From: Polyangia bacterium
GTDB taxonomy: Bacteria > Myxococcota_A > Polyangia > Nannocystales > Nannocystaceae
Direction of reading: 5' to 3'
DNA: 64,000 nt
Assembly: GCA_030430565.1 (NCBI GenBank)
Contig: JAUIKS010000021.1
Coordinates: 62,001-126,000 of the forward strand
Made by a program: the position numbers and the translations under genes. Below the pieces are notes generated by a model. That model saw nothing but the letters and a program-made list of their open reading frames with translations, did not search any database and had not been told where the DNA came from. This document shows positions 37,155 through 48,461 of the stretch, one piece after another (within the stretch, counting starts at the first letter, position 1; every line of letters begins with the position of its first letter).

Positions 37155-39603
37155 GCCGCTTCGCCTTCGAGACCTTCAGGCCGGGCTCGGTCGAGCGGTT
37201 CTGGCGGATGTTCGCGTTGTACCAGCGCGCGACGTCTTGGCCGGCGTTGATCACCGCGGTCTTGAGCGCGGTGACGCCGGCGCGGCGGCGCTGGTTGATC
37301 GCCAGCTCGGCGCCGATCTTGTCCGCGCTGAGCCGCTCTTTGTTGTTGGCGGACGACTTCTTGATGGTGTTGGCGATGTCGTAGCCGGCGCGGTACAGCG
37401 CGCGGATCCTGTTCGTGCGGCGCCCCATGTTGAGCGCGGCGTCCGCCATGCGCCAGATGTACTTCCCCGACTTGTAGGCGGCCTCGCCGAGGTTGCGGCC
37501 GTGACGTCGCATCTCCTTGAGCGCGTCGCCGAGGTTCTCGTTGACCGCCGCCATGTTGTCGGCGTTGGTCTGCTGGATGCCCGAGCCGATCTGCAGGCCG
37601 CTGACGGTGTGGTTGACCGCGCCGCTGGTGAAGTAGGCCTCGTTGGCGTAGAGGGCTGCCTCGGAGACCAGGTCACGCAGCTGCAGGAGCTCGTTGTTGA
37701 TGCGGCGCTCCAAGAACGGGATCCCCCGGGCGCCGCGCGCGTGCATGGCGTTGAGCCAGGTGATGTCGCGGTTGAGGCGGCTGCGCAGCCGCGTGATCGC
37801 GCGGAGCTTCTCCTCGTAGACCCGGTTGCTCGCTTGGATCAGGAAGTCCTCTTTCTTGGCCGATACCGTGTTCGGCGGGCCGCCGGAGTGGAGCGCGAGC
37901 AGGCGCGCGACGGCGCCGATGTTGTCCATGCCGGTGCGCGTCCCGACGATCGGGACGCCGACGCGGTGGTTCGCCAGCTGCTGCATCCGCTCGGTGAGCG
38001 TGTTGCGGTACGCGTCGTACTTGTTCTCGACCCGCTGCCACTTCGCCTGGTCGTTGTTGTGGGGATCGATGGAGGCCTTGTAGGCGTTCCACTCGACGCT
38101 GCTCATGTAGAGCCGGACCTTGAGCAGCGTCCACTCCTCCTGCCTCTCGATGTCCTGCTGCTCCAGGAGCTGGTCGGAGATGCCGCCCTGGGGCCGCCCG
38201 TGGCGGGCGCCCTCCTCGCCGACGCGCTTCGGGTCGCCCTGCTGCCAGCCCTGCGGCTTGACGCCGACGGGGGCGTGCAGGAAGTCCATCGCGTAGACGT
38301 TGACGTCGTACACGACCCCGGCCTCGTAGCTCCAGTTGTCGGCGTGGAACAGGCGGTTGAACTCCGCGACCGCGAGCTCGGTCGCCTCGCCCTTGAGGTT
38401 GACGTCGATGTCGGAGGTGAGCGAGGCGCTGCCGGCCGCGCTCCAGCCGGTGAGGCCGCGCCCGCCGACGCGGGCGTTCACGGCGCGCTTGGTCTGCTGG
38501 AGGATGTCCTCGTGGTGCCACTGACGAAACTCCCAGAGCTTCTTCATCACCATCTTGTTGCCGGCGGTCGCGTTCGGGAAGGCGAGCTCGTCCTTGGCGA
38601 CGCTCCAGCTCTCGGCGAGCGGGCCGCGGAGGATGTTGCGCGGCGTCTCGCTGTGCGGGTCGATCCTGCGCGCGGTGTCCTCGGGCAGCCTCGTCAGCTG
38701 CGCGAGGGTCAGCGCGCCGCGGTTGAGCGCGTGGGCGTGCTCCTTCTCCTTGCGGAGCGAGGTGAAGCTGAGGTCCGTGACCATCCGCTCGTCGACGCCC
38801 TGACCCTTCTTGTTCCTGCGCTTGACCGAGCCGCGACCGCCGCTCGGCGTGACCCAGCCGCCCTTGCCCTGCCCGGCGTTCGGATCGTAGGTCTTGATCG
38901 TGCGGACGCGCTGCGCGTCTTGGTAGGCCTCGCGCTCGGTGAGCAGCTGCACGGGCGCGGGGGACGACGCGCGCGCTGGCGATGAGGACAGGTTGTTGAG
39001 CAGCGGCTCGGCGGAGCGCCCCTGGACTACGCGCTGCGCGACCGCGTCCGCGTGACGCTCGTAGCGGTCGCCGCGTCGCCCGAGGCCGCCCGAGAGCTGC
39101 ACGCCGGCGCGCTGCTGGACGACGTGGGCGGCCTCGTGGGCGCTGTCTCGAAGGTCAGGCTGAGCGCCGAACACCACGCGCTCTCCCGACGCGAAGGCGC
39201 GGGCGCCGATCGAGCGAGTCGCGGCGGTCGCGGGGCCGCCGACGTGGGCGCGCACGCGGCTGATGTCGTGGCGCCCGAACAGCCGCTGGATGCGCTCGCG
39301 GTGAGGGATCGCGCGCCCCGGTCCGGCGGTGCCGAGTCGTCGCGCGTCGCGGAGCGCGGCGGAGCTCGGGCGCGGCGCGGCGCGAGCTCCTGGGAGCCGC
39401 TGGAGCGGCGCCGGGGCTGCTCGGCCGACCGGCTCAGGGGTCGGGGGCTCGTGCTCCCGCGCGCGATCGACGAAGTCGATGCCGCAGGCCGGCGGCGTGC
39501 GAGCGCTGATCTCAGGGCGCGGCGAGCCCGGGCTCGACGTGTGCTCACCGGTGCTCGGCTCGCTCTGTTGCACTCGCGCGCGGCTCGACACTGCTGCGAA
39601 CAT
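37147..39603 (-). CDS. DUF4157 protein with nucleotidyltransferase-like domain (candidate toxin)
   Basis: An 818-residue protein with no signal peptide. The N-terminal DUF4157 domain has FGRHDISRVRAHVGGPA, SAHEAAHVVQQRAGVQLSGG (HExxH at ~156-160) and GDRYERHADAVA. This domain is enriched in effectors of extracellular contractile injection systems. Residues ~390-440 read AAGSASLTSDIDVNLKGEA (GS-x5-DxD) and VYDVNVYAMDF, which fit the GS/DxD core and third carboxylate of a polymerase-beta-like nucleotidyltransferase. A long helical tail follows. It is coupled to the pentapeptide-repeat gene. Target unknown. Confidence 0.82.
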   Translation of the reverse strand: MFAAVSSRARVQQSEPSTGEHTSSPGSPRPEISARTPPACGIDFVDRAREHEPPTPEPVGRAAPAPLQRLPGARAAPRPSSAALRDARRLGTAGPGRAIPHRERIQRLFGRHDISRVRAHVGGPATAATRSIGARAFASGERVVFGAQPDLRDSAHEAAHVVQQRAGVQLSGGLGRRGDRYERHADAVAQRVVQGRSAEPLLNNLSSSPARASSPAPVQLLTEREAYQDAQRVRTIKTYDPNAGQGKGGWVTPSGGRGSVKRRNKKGQGVDERMVTDLSFTSLRKEKEHAHALNRGALTLAQLTRLPEDTARRIDPHSETPRNILRGPLAESWSVAKDELAFPNATAGNKMVMKKLWEFRQWHHEDILQQTKRAVNARVGGRGLTGWSAAGSASLTSDIDVNLKGEATELAVAEFNRLFHADNWSYEAGVVYDVNVYAMDFLHAPVGVKPQGWQQGDPKRVGEEGARHGRPQGGISDQLLEQQDIERQEEWTLLKVRLYMSSVEWNAYKASIDPHNNDQAKWQRVENKYDAYRNTLTERMQQLANHRVGVPIVGTRTGMDNIGAVARLLALHSGGPPNTVSAKKEDFLIQASNRVYEEKLRAITRLRSRLNRDITWLNAMHARGARGIPFLERRINNELLQLRDLVSEAALYANEAYFTSGAVNHTVSGLQIGSGIQQTNADNMAAVNENLGDALKEMRRHGRNLGEAAYKSGKYIWRMADAALNMGRRTNRIRALYRAGYDIANTIKKSSANNKERLSADKIGAELAINQRRRAGVTALKTAVINAGQDVARWYNANIRQNRSTEPGLKVSKAKRRV

Positions 39604-39714
39604 AGTACCGGCGCGCGGGGCGTTGTGGGCGTGGTTCGGACGCGCGCGCGCGTCAGGTGATGGGGCCTCGAGGCGCGAGCAGGAGCTCTGCGCCGGCCGG
39701 AGGTGACGCCGTGT

Positions 39715-40833
39715 TCATTTCACGGCGCGGGCCCAGGCCTCGAGCTCCTCGAGCGCGGCGGCCCCCTCGGGCCCGGCGCGGGCGAGGCGTTCCCGCGCGG
39801 AGCTGAGCAGCGCGTCGAGCTCGGCGCGGGCGGGCGCTTCACCCGTGAGCGTGAGCGCGCGGGCCAGCGAGAGGTCGAGCTGACCCAGCAGCAGGGGGTC
39901 CTCGCCGGTGACGCGGGCGCGGGCGCGCTCGACGTAGCGACGCGCCCGCTCGCCGTCACGCGCCTGGAGCTCGAGCGCGGCGAGCCGCGCGAGCGCCTCC
40001 GCGGCGGTCCTGTCGTCGTCCCCCTCCGGGAGCGCGGCGAGGCGCTCGAGCAGGGGGCGCGCCTGCGCGACGTCGCCGCGCTCGATGTACAGCGCGGCGA
40101 GGGTGCTGCTGATGAGCGATCGCTCCGCCGAGTCGAGCGTGTCGACGAAGGCGGCCGCGCGCTCGAGCGATCGGATCCCGCGCTCGAGCTCGCCGGCGCG
40201 GGCGAGGTCTTGGCCGAAGGCGAGCAGCGCGAGGGCGACCTCGAGGCTGTCCGGGCCGAGCTTCGTCTCGGCGATGCTGAGCGCGCGCTCGTGCTGCGCG
40301 AACGAGCGCTCGTAGTCGCCGTCGAGCGCGTGGATCATCGCCAGGCCCGACAGCGAGTCGACGAGGCCCGGGTGGTCCTCGTCGAAGGCGCCCTCGAGGA
40401 TCTCGATCGACTCGACGAAGCACCGGCGCGCGCGCTCGACCTCCCCGGTGTTGAGGTAGATCTGGCCGAGGTTTGTGAGCGTGTTGACGAGATCGGGGTG
40501 CGTCGCGCCGAGGCTCTCTCGGTCGAGCTCGAGCGCGCGCTCGAGCAGCGGCACCGCGCGCTCGAAGTCCCCGAGCTTGGCGTACATCGTCGCGAGGTTG
40601 TGCACCGCCCCCGCGGTCACGGGGTTGTCTTGGCCGAAGGCCTCCCGCTGGATCCGGAGCGCGCGCTCGAGCAGCTGCGTCGCCCGCTCGACGCGCCCGA
40701 GCGAGGCCTCGGCGATGCCGAGGTTGGTGATGCTGTCGGCGAGCGTGGGGTGCTCGAGTCCGTAGGCTCGCTCGGTGATGGCGAGCGCGCGCAGCAAGAG
40801 CTCCCGCGCGGACTCGCTCTGCTCGCGCATCAA
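39715..40833 (-). CDS. TPR tail of the frameshifted kinase
   Basis: A 372-codon frame with seven or more TPR-like units (ALAITERAYGLEHPTLADSI, AVHNLATMYAKLGDFERAVP, TLTNLGQIYLNTGEVERARR), the same pattern as the kinase tail at 54,420-57,359. By itself it lacks a convincing ribosome site, so it is best read as the displaced C-terminus of the kinase upstream. If the locus is truly broken it may not be made. Confidence 0.75.
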   Translation of the reverse strand: MMREQSESARELLLRALAITERAYGLEHPTLADSITNLGIAEASLGRVERATQLLERALRIQREAFGQDNPVTAGAVHNLATMYAKLGDFERAVPLLERALELDRESLGATHPDLVNTLTNLGQIYLNTGEVERARRCFVESIEILEGAFDEDHPGLVDSLSGLAMIHALDGDYERSFAQHERALSIAETKLGPDSLEVALALLAFGQDLARAGELERGIRSLERAAAFVDTLDSAERSLISSTLAALYIERGDVAQARPLLERLAALPEGDDDRTAAEALARLAALELQARDGERARRYVERARARVTGEDPLLLGQLDLSLARALTLTGEAPARAELDALLSSARERLARAGPEGAAALEELEAWARAVK

Positions 40834-43009
40834 GTGCCGCGGCGAGCTTGTTGAGCTTGCTCGCGGTCTGAGGGTGCTCGGGCCCGAGCGCGCGCTCCGT
40901 CAGCTCGAGCGCGCGCTGGTAGGCGGTCTGGGCGTCTGCGAAGGAGCCCTCGAGGCGCGCGAGGTCGCCGGAGAACTCGAGCGTGCGAGCGCGGCGCAGG
41001 TCATCCGTCGGCGTGTTCTCTCGATCGAGCAGCGCGGTCGCGACCCGCAGCCAGCGACGGCCCTCGGCGACGCGCGCCTCGGCGACGCCGATCAGCGAGC
41101 CGAGCGCCTGGGCGGCCGTGACCGCGAGATCGTCCTCGTGGAATTCGAGCGCGAGCGCGAGCGCGTCCTCCAGCGCGAGCTCGGCCTCCTGGTGCGACTG
41201 GACCCGCGCGAGCCGCTGCCCGAGCTCGAACGCGGCCTCGGCCCGCAGCGGCCCCCAGCCGAGCGCGTCCGCGTCCGCGCGGGCTTCTCGAGTCAGCGCG
41301 AGGGACTCGTCGTGGCGCCCCGCGACGAGGAGCACGGCGCTCTCGGCGAGCGCGTCGTGGATCCGCTGGACCTCCGCGCGCGTGCTCGGATCCGTCGGCG
41401 GCAGCGGGCGGGTGCGCAGGCGCTTCGGGTCCGCGCAGGGCTCGAGCGGCGGGAGCTCCAGGACCGCGTTGGACGCCCGCTCGACGGTGGCGAGCGCGCG
41501 CTCGTCCTCACCGGGGGAGGACAGCAGCGCGATCAGCCGCTTCGCGTGCCCGCTGCCTTGCTCGAGGCACAGGCGCGCGCGCTCGATCATCGCCGGATCG
41601 CGGCGCTGCTCGAGCTCGTCGACGCAGAGCTCGACGCGCTGCGTCCGCCAGCGCGTGGTGTAGTCATCGAGGGTCTTGATCAGCGGGCCCACCGCGTCGT
41701 CGGCGAAGCTCACCCCCGTCCCCAGCAGCGCCTCGGTGACGCGGGCGCTCGCGGCTCCGTCCCACACCCGCGTGAGCGCGTCGTCGTCGGTCTGACAGCG
41801 CTCGAGCGCGCGCTGGTGCTGCACGTGGAGCAGACCGACCGCGCCGGCGCAGAGCAGCACGACCCCCGCGAGCGCGCCGGCGACGAAGCGCCTCGTCGTG
41901 TGGGCGCCCTTGAGCGCGGTCAGCAGCGCGTCGACGCTCGGGTAGCGGCGCTCGGGCGAGACCTGCAGGCCGCGCTCGAGCACGCGTCGCAGCCACCGCG
42001 GCGCGGAGGCGCCGCTGGGCGGCGGCTGCAGACGGCCGGCGGTGACGTTGTGCGCGAGCTGTTCGAAGGTCTCGCCGGCGAAGGGCCGCTGCCCGTAGAG
42101 CGCCTCCCACAGCGTCACGCAGAGCGCGAACTGATCGGTGCGCGGATCTACGTCGGCGCCGATGAACTGCTCCGGCGCCATGTAGCCGGGCGTCCCCAGG
42201 ATCGCGCCGAGCTGGGTCAGCTCGGTCGAGAGCGCGTTCTGGTTCAAGAGCCGACGACCGACGTCGCTCGAGGACTCTTGGTCCTCGCCGCGCGCGAGGC
42301 CGAAGTCCATGACGCGCGCGCGGCCGTCCGTCGCGATCATGATGTTGTCGGGCTTTAGGTCGCGGTGCAGCAGGCCGGCGTCGTGGGCGGCCGCGACGCC
42401 CCGGCCCGCGCGACGCATGACGCGGACGATGTCCCGCCAGCTCCGCGGCCGCGCGCCGAGCCAGTCCCGCAGCGTCTGCCCCTTGACGAACTCCATGGCG
42501 ATCCAGACCTGCTCGTCGTGGGTGCCGACGTCGTGCACGGCGACGACGTTTGGGTGCTGCAGGCGCGCGAGCGCCTGGGCCTCTCGCAGCAGCCGGGTGC
42601 GCGCCTCCTCGCTCCAGCCCATCTCGCTGCGGATCACCTTGAGCGCGACCTTGCGATCGAGCTCCGGATCGTAGGCGGCGTAGACCACTCCCATCCCGCC
42701 GGCGCCGAGCTGCGAGAGGATCACCAGCCGACCGACGACCTGCCCGGCGCCCAGCGTCGAGGCCGGCGCGGTGATCCGCGGCGTCGCTTCGGCCACCGTG
42801 TCGTCGAGGTGCGCGTAGGGGTCGTCAGGGCCGGTCGCCGCGAGCGTGTCCTGCTCGCCCGGCGGCGACGCCTGGTCCTGCTGCACGCGCGGCAGGTCCG
42901 AGGCGACGGTGTCATCGTCGGCCAGCGACTCGCGGGGGCGAGGCGGGTCCGCGAGCCCCTCAGAGGCGGCGAGCGTCTCGTCGAGTTCGCGCTGCGATCG
43001 GCTCTTCAC
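39715..43009 (-). pseudogene. Ser/Thr kinase with TPR tail, frameshifted
   Basis: The N-terminal ~725 residues read a complete Hanks kinase: LGAGGMGVVYAAY, VALKVI, LHRDLKPDN, VMDFGLA and GTPGYMAPEQ. A membrane span (FVAGALAGVVLLCAGAVGLL) and the start of a TPR domain follow, up to KLNKLAAAL near 40,836. From there the frame yields Arg/Ala-rich nonsense, while TPR sequence resumes in another frame at 40,833. Removing one T from CACTTGATG (bottom strand) restores a single ~1,097-residue gene. It is either recently broken or an assembly error. Confidence 0.8.
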
Positions 43010-43150
43010 CTGGTAGGGAGAGTCTACGATGGGCGCGCGGGCGCGCTCCCGCGCGTCGGCGGAGCGAGGCGGCGCGCGCGAAAATCAACCAAGCGCGGAG
43101 CGGGCTCGTCGGGCGGGTGATCTTCACGCGCGCGCGGCATAGGCTTCGAC

Positions 43151-43609
43151 ATGCTCGACGTCACGACGCTCCGCGGTCCGGTCCTCGTCACGGCCGCCTA
43201 CCTGCTGCTCTGGTACGTGTTCCTGCTGGGCTTTCAGAGCCGGACCAAGTACCGGCTCAAGGCCAGCTACGCGGCGCGGGGCGAGGTCTTCGACCGGTAC
43301 TTTGGGCAAGACGAGGAGATGCTCGCCGCCGACCGGGTCGTCGGGAACACCCACGAGCAGATGGTGCCGTTTCTGGTCTCGCTGTGGCTGTACGCGATCT
43401 TCGTGTCCCCGACCCGGGCGACCTGGCTGGGCGTCGCCTACCTGGCGCTGCGCGCGAGCTACCCGCTGCTGCTCGGGTCGCGGGTGTCGAAGACGCAGTC
43501 CAGGCGCGTCGCGCTCGCGACCTTCCCGAGCTACGCGATCGTCTTCACGATGCTCGGCGGCGCGGTCTGGGCCGCGATTCGCGGGGATGTATTAATATGT
43601 CTTATTTGA
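43151..43609 (+). CDS. MAPEG-family membrane protein
   Basis: A 152-residue membrane protein with four helices and the MAPEG-like loop FDRYFGQDEEMLAADRVVGN followed by THEQMVPFLVSLWLYAIF. MAPEG proteins include microsomal glutathione transferases. The last codons overlap the end of the convergent TetR gene by 18 bp, where a palindrome copy is located. Confidence 0.8.
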   Translation: MLDVTTLRGPVLVTAAYLLLWYVFLLGFQSRTKYRLKASYAARGEVFDRYFGQDEEMLAADRVVGNTHEQMVPFLVSLWLYAIFVSPTRATWLGVAYLALRASYPLLLGSRVSKTQSRRVALATFPSYAIVFTMLGGAVWAAIRGDVLICLI

Positions 43610-44227
43610 CAGGTATCCCGCGATCAGCTCGCGCAGATGGGCGGCGAGCAGCGCGGGCTCACCGCGCGCGACGAGTCGCTCTGGCAGCAGCATGTGGTGG
43701 ACCAGCTCGCCGACGATGAAGACGGTCACGCGCGCCCGAAGCTCGGGGTGCGCGCTCGCGGGCAGCGCCCGCGCGAGCTCGCGGTGGACGAGCGAGACGA
43801 GCAGGCGCTGCAGCGCCAGGCCCTCGCGCGCGAAGCGTGGGTGACGGCGCGCTAGATCGGTGAGGAGCGTGTGCGTCGAAGGGTGGCGCGCGTGCGCGTC
43901 GAGCACGAGCGCGGTGAGCTCGTCGGCGAGCGCCTCGGCACCCGGCGCGGTCTCGAGCCAGCGCTCGCCGAGCGCCGTGATGCTCGCGCGCGCGGTCTCG
44001 AGGTGACGCTCGCCGAGCGCCTCGAGCAGCGCCTGCTTATTGGCGAAGTACTCGTAGAGGCTGCCGATCGAGACGCCGGCCTCGGCGGCGATGCGGTTGG
44101 TCGTCGCGTCGAGGCCCTCGCGATCGAAAACCCGAGCAGCGCCCTCGAGGATCGCGTCGACGGTGACGCGCGCGCGCTCCTGCGAGGGCTTGCGGCGACG
44201 TTTGGGCTCGGCGTTGCGGGGGCTCAT
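43592..44227 (-). CDS. TetR-family repressor
   Basis: A 211-residue regulator. The HTH is typical: VDAILEGAARVFDREGLDAT, then VSIGSLYEYFANKQALLEAL. The C-terminal half is a ligand domain (FIVGELVHHMLLPERLVARG). It is divergent from a CPBP protease gene with a 53-bp gap, mirroring the pair at 29,908-31,417; no obvious operator repeat is visible here. Confidence 0.9.
   Translation of the reverse strand: MSPRNAEPKRRRKPSQERARVTVDAILEGAARVFDREGLDATTNRIAAEAGVSIGSLYEYFANKQALLEALGERHLETARASITALGERWLETAPGAEALADELTALVLDAHARHPSTHTLLTDLARRHPRFAREGLALQRLLVSLVHRELARALPASAHPELRARVTVFIVGELVHHMLLPERLVARGEPALLAAHLRELIAGYLSNKTY
43595..43614. repeat. Dispersed palindrome copy at convergent gene ends
   Basis: ATATGTCTTATTTGACAGGT: arms match at five of seven positions with the constant 6-base spacer. 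It covers the stop codons of the MAPEG and TetR genes, in a patch far more AT-rich than its flanks. Confidence 0.45.
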
Positions 44228-44280
44228 GGGCGCGGGGAACCCGAGTACCGCAGCGTCGGCGGGCGCGACAAGCTCCAGAC

Positions 44281-45042
44281 ATGGACGTGACGACGATGGC
44301 GAGTGACGCGAGGGGCCGGGCGGCGCTGCAGCCGATGGGCTGGGTCGAGACGACGGCGTGGTACGGCGCGGGCGGCCTGGCGATGCTGGTGACGACCGCG
44401 ACGATCATCCCCGCGCTCCTGGCGATCGGCGCGCGGCCCCGGATCGCGTGGTTCGCCGCCGCGACGCCGGTGTTCGCGGCGCTCGTGCTGGCGAGCGCGC
44501 TCGCGCTCGCGCGCGAGGGGGTGTGGGGCGCGAGCCCTGGGATCGTACGCGCGCGGCTCCGACTTCGTCCGCTCACGCGCGGCGACTGGCGGCTGGCTGG
44601 CGTCGCGCTCGCGCTGTCGATGCTCGGGGCGGGGGCCGTCGCGGGCTTGTACGCGCTCGCGTCTCGCTGGCTCGGGACCGGGCTTGATCTCCTCCCCGCG
44701 CCGCACTTCCTCGAGGCCGCGCCGCTGCAGGCGGGCGAGCGCTGGGTGCTGCTGGTCTGGCTCCCGTTCTTCGCGCTCAACATCCTCGGCGAGGAGCTCG
44801 CGTGGCGCGGCGTGCTGCTGCCGCGGCAGGAGGCGTGCTTCGGCGCGCGCGCGTGGCTCGTCAACGGCGGCGGCTGGCTGTTGTTTCATGTCTGCTTCGG
44901 CGCGCAGGTGATGCTCTACGCGGCGCCGATGATGCTCGCGCAGGCCTGGGCGTGCCAGCGCAGCGGCAACACGTGGGTCGGCGTGGTCGTCCACGGCGCG
45001 TTCAATGGGCTGGGCTTCATCGCGCTCGCGCTGCTCGGCTGA
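44281..45042 (+). CDS. CPBP-family intramembrane metalloprotease
   Basis: A 253-residue membrane protein with about seven spans. The motifs are LGEELAWRGVLLPRQE (EExxWR), WLLFHVCFG and VVVHGAFNGLGF, carrying the Glu/His residues expected for the metal site. Divergent from a TetR gene and probably its target. Its last 26 bp overlap the convergent methyltransferase gene. Substrate unknown. Confidence 0.85.
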   Translation: MDVTTMASDARGRAALQPMGWVETTAWYGAGGLAMLVTTATIIPALLAIGARPRIAWFAAATPVFAALVLASALALAREGVWGASPGIVRARLRLRPLTRGDWRLAGVALALSMLGAGAVAGLYALASRWLGTGLDLLPAPHFLEAAPLQAGERWVLLVWLPFFALNILGEELAWRGVLLPRQEACFGARAWLVNGGGWLLFHVCFGAQVMLYAAPMMLAQAWACQRSGNTWVGVVVHGAFNGLGFIALALLG

Positions 45043-45838
45043 GCCGCTCGACCGGGACGCCGGTGAACACGGTCGCGTAGCCGCCCGTCGGGTACGGCGC
45101 GCGGTCGAAGCTCCAGCGGTAGTCGCTCGCGAGCGGCGCGGCCTCGGCCATCTCGAGCAGCTCGCGGCGGGTGTACATGCGCAGCGTGCTGACGAGGCCG
45201 TCCCACAGCCCTAGCGCCGGCAGGACGGGGAGCGCGTAGGTGAGCAGCGCCTTGCGGGCGCGCTCGCGCGGGCTCAGCAGCGGGTGCGCGTACATCGCGA
45301 GCGCGAGCGCGGGCAGCATCGCCAGGAAGCCGCCGAGCCGTCGCGGGCACGGCTCGACGATAAACAGCGCGCGGCGGCTCGCGATCGCGTCGCGCAGGAT
45401 CGCGGCGGCGAGCGACGGCGGGAAGTGGTGGAACGCGCTGATGACCATGCGCGCGTCGTGCTCGAGATCGAGCGTGCGCGCGACCTCGGTCGCGTCGACC
45501 GGCGCGTGCACGGCCTCGACGACGCCCGGCCAGCGGCGGGCGACGCGATCCATCGCCGGGGCGTTCGGGAGCAGGTCGGTGAGCACCACCCGGGGCGCCG
45601 GCAGCCCGCGCTCGCGCAGCGCGCTGAGCAAGATGTCCACTGGTTCACCTGAACCAGAGCACATATCAACGACGGTCTCGCAGCCGGCCTCGCGGCAGAA
45701 CGCGGCGAAGCGCTCGCCGACGCGGTCGTAGATCCTCCCCCAGCGCAGGCCGATCCCGAGGGTCTCGACGATCCCCTCGCGGATGACTCGCGGGCACTCG
45801 GGGCGCTCATGAAATTCAAACGCGTGGATCCTCCGCAC
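45017..45838 (-). CDS. SAM-dependent methyltransferase, class I
   Basis: A 273-residue protein. Motif I is VVDMCSGSGEPVDILL, followed by APRVVLTDLLPNAPAM (motif II, Asp for the ribose) and MVISAFHHFPPSLAA (post-II). A hydrophobic stretch (FLAMLPALALAMYAHPLLSP) and YTRRELLEMAEAAP complete a typical small-molecule methyltransferase. Motif I is coded by an exact 16-bp palindrome (TGGTTCACCTGAACCA). Substrate unknown. Confidence 0.82.
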   Translation of the reverse strand: MRRIHAFEFHERPECPRVIREGIVETLGIGLRWGRIYDRVGERFAAFCREAGCETVVDMCSGSGEPVDILLSALRERGLPAPRVVLTDLLPNAPAMDRVARRWPGVVEAVHAPVDATEVARTLDLEHDARMVISAFHHFPPSLAAAILRDAIASRRALFIVEPCPRRLGGFLAMLPALALAMYAHPLLSPRERARKALLTYALPVLPALGLWDGLVSTLRMYTRRELLEMAEAAPLASDYRWSFDRAPYPTGGYATVFTGVPVERLSRAARAR

Positions 45839-45890
45839 GGCGTGAGCGTAGCAGCCGGCGCGCAGCGTGACGGGGGCGCGCGTGATGGGC

Positions 45891-48122
<2,232 letters not shown>

Positions 48123-48461
48123 GTCATCGACGAGTTCGGCGCGCGATCGGTGCGCGCTCCCACATCACAGTCTGCACTACGCGCGCGAGCTTTGTCCTCC
48201 GCGCTCGGAGGAGCCTCCGTCGCGGCGCCAGCGGTGGGGTAGGGGGCGCTTGGTCGTCGGGCGCGGGCGTGGCGCGACGCCCTCGTCGCGCGCGTCGGGG
48301 GCACGTTCGAAACAGGGCGACGCGCCCGCAGACGAAGCGCTTGCGCGAGTGCGGCAATAACGGGTAGGGACCGCGCGCGCGAGAACGAGCGCGAGGGGGC
48401 TGCTCGTTGTGCATCGCGCGGGTGGTCGGATCGGTCGCTGCGGCCGCGCGCGCCTGCAGGG
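48123..48461. other. Intergenic region between two same-strand kinase genes
   Basis: About 340 bp. Nothing convincing is seen: the short frames in it have no start signals and change composition. It should hold the promoter of the kinase gene at 45,891-48,122. Confidence 0.5.

Noticed and set aside
45641..45656. Exact palindrome TGGTTCACCTGAACCA as an operator
   Set aside because: It encodes the glycine-rich SAM-binding motif of the methyltransferase, so the symmetry can be explained by coding; kept only as a remark.
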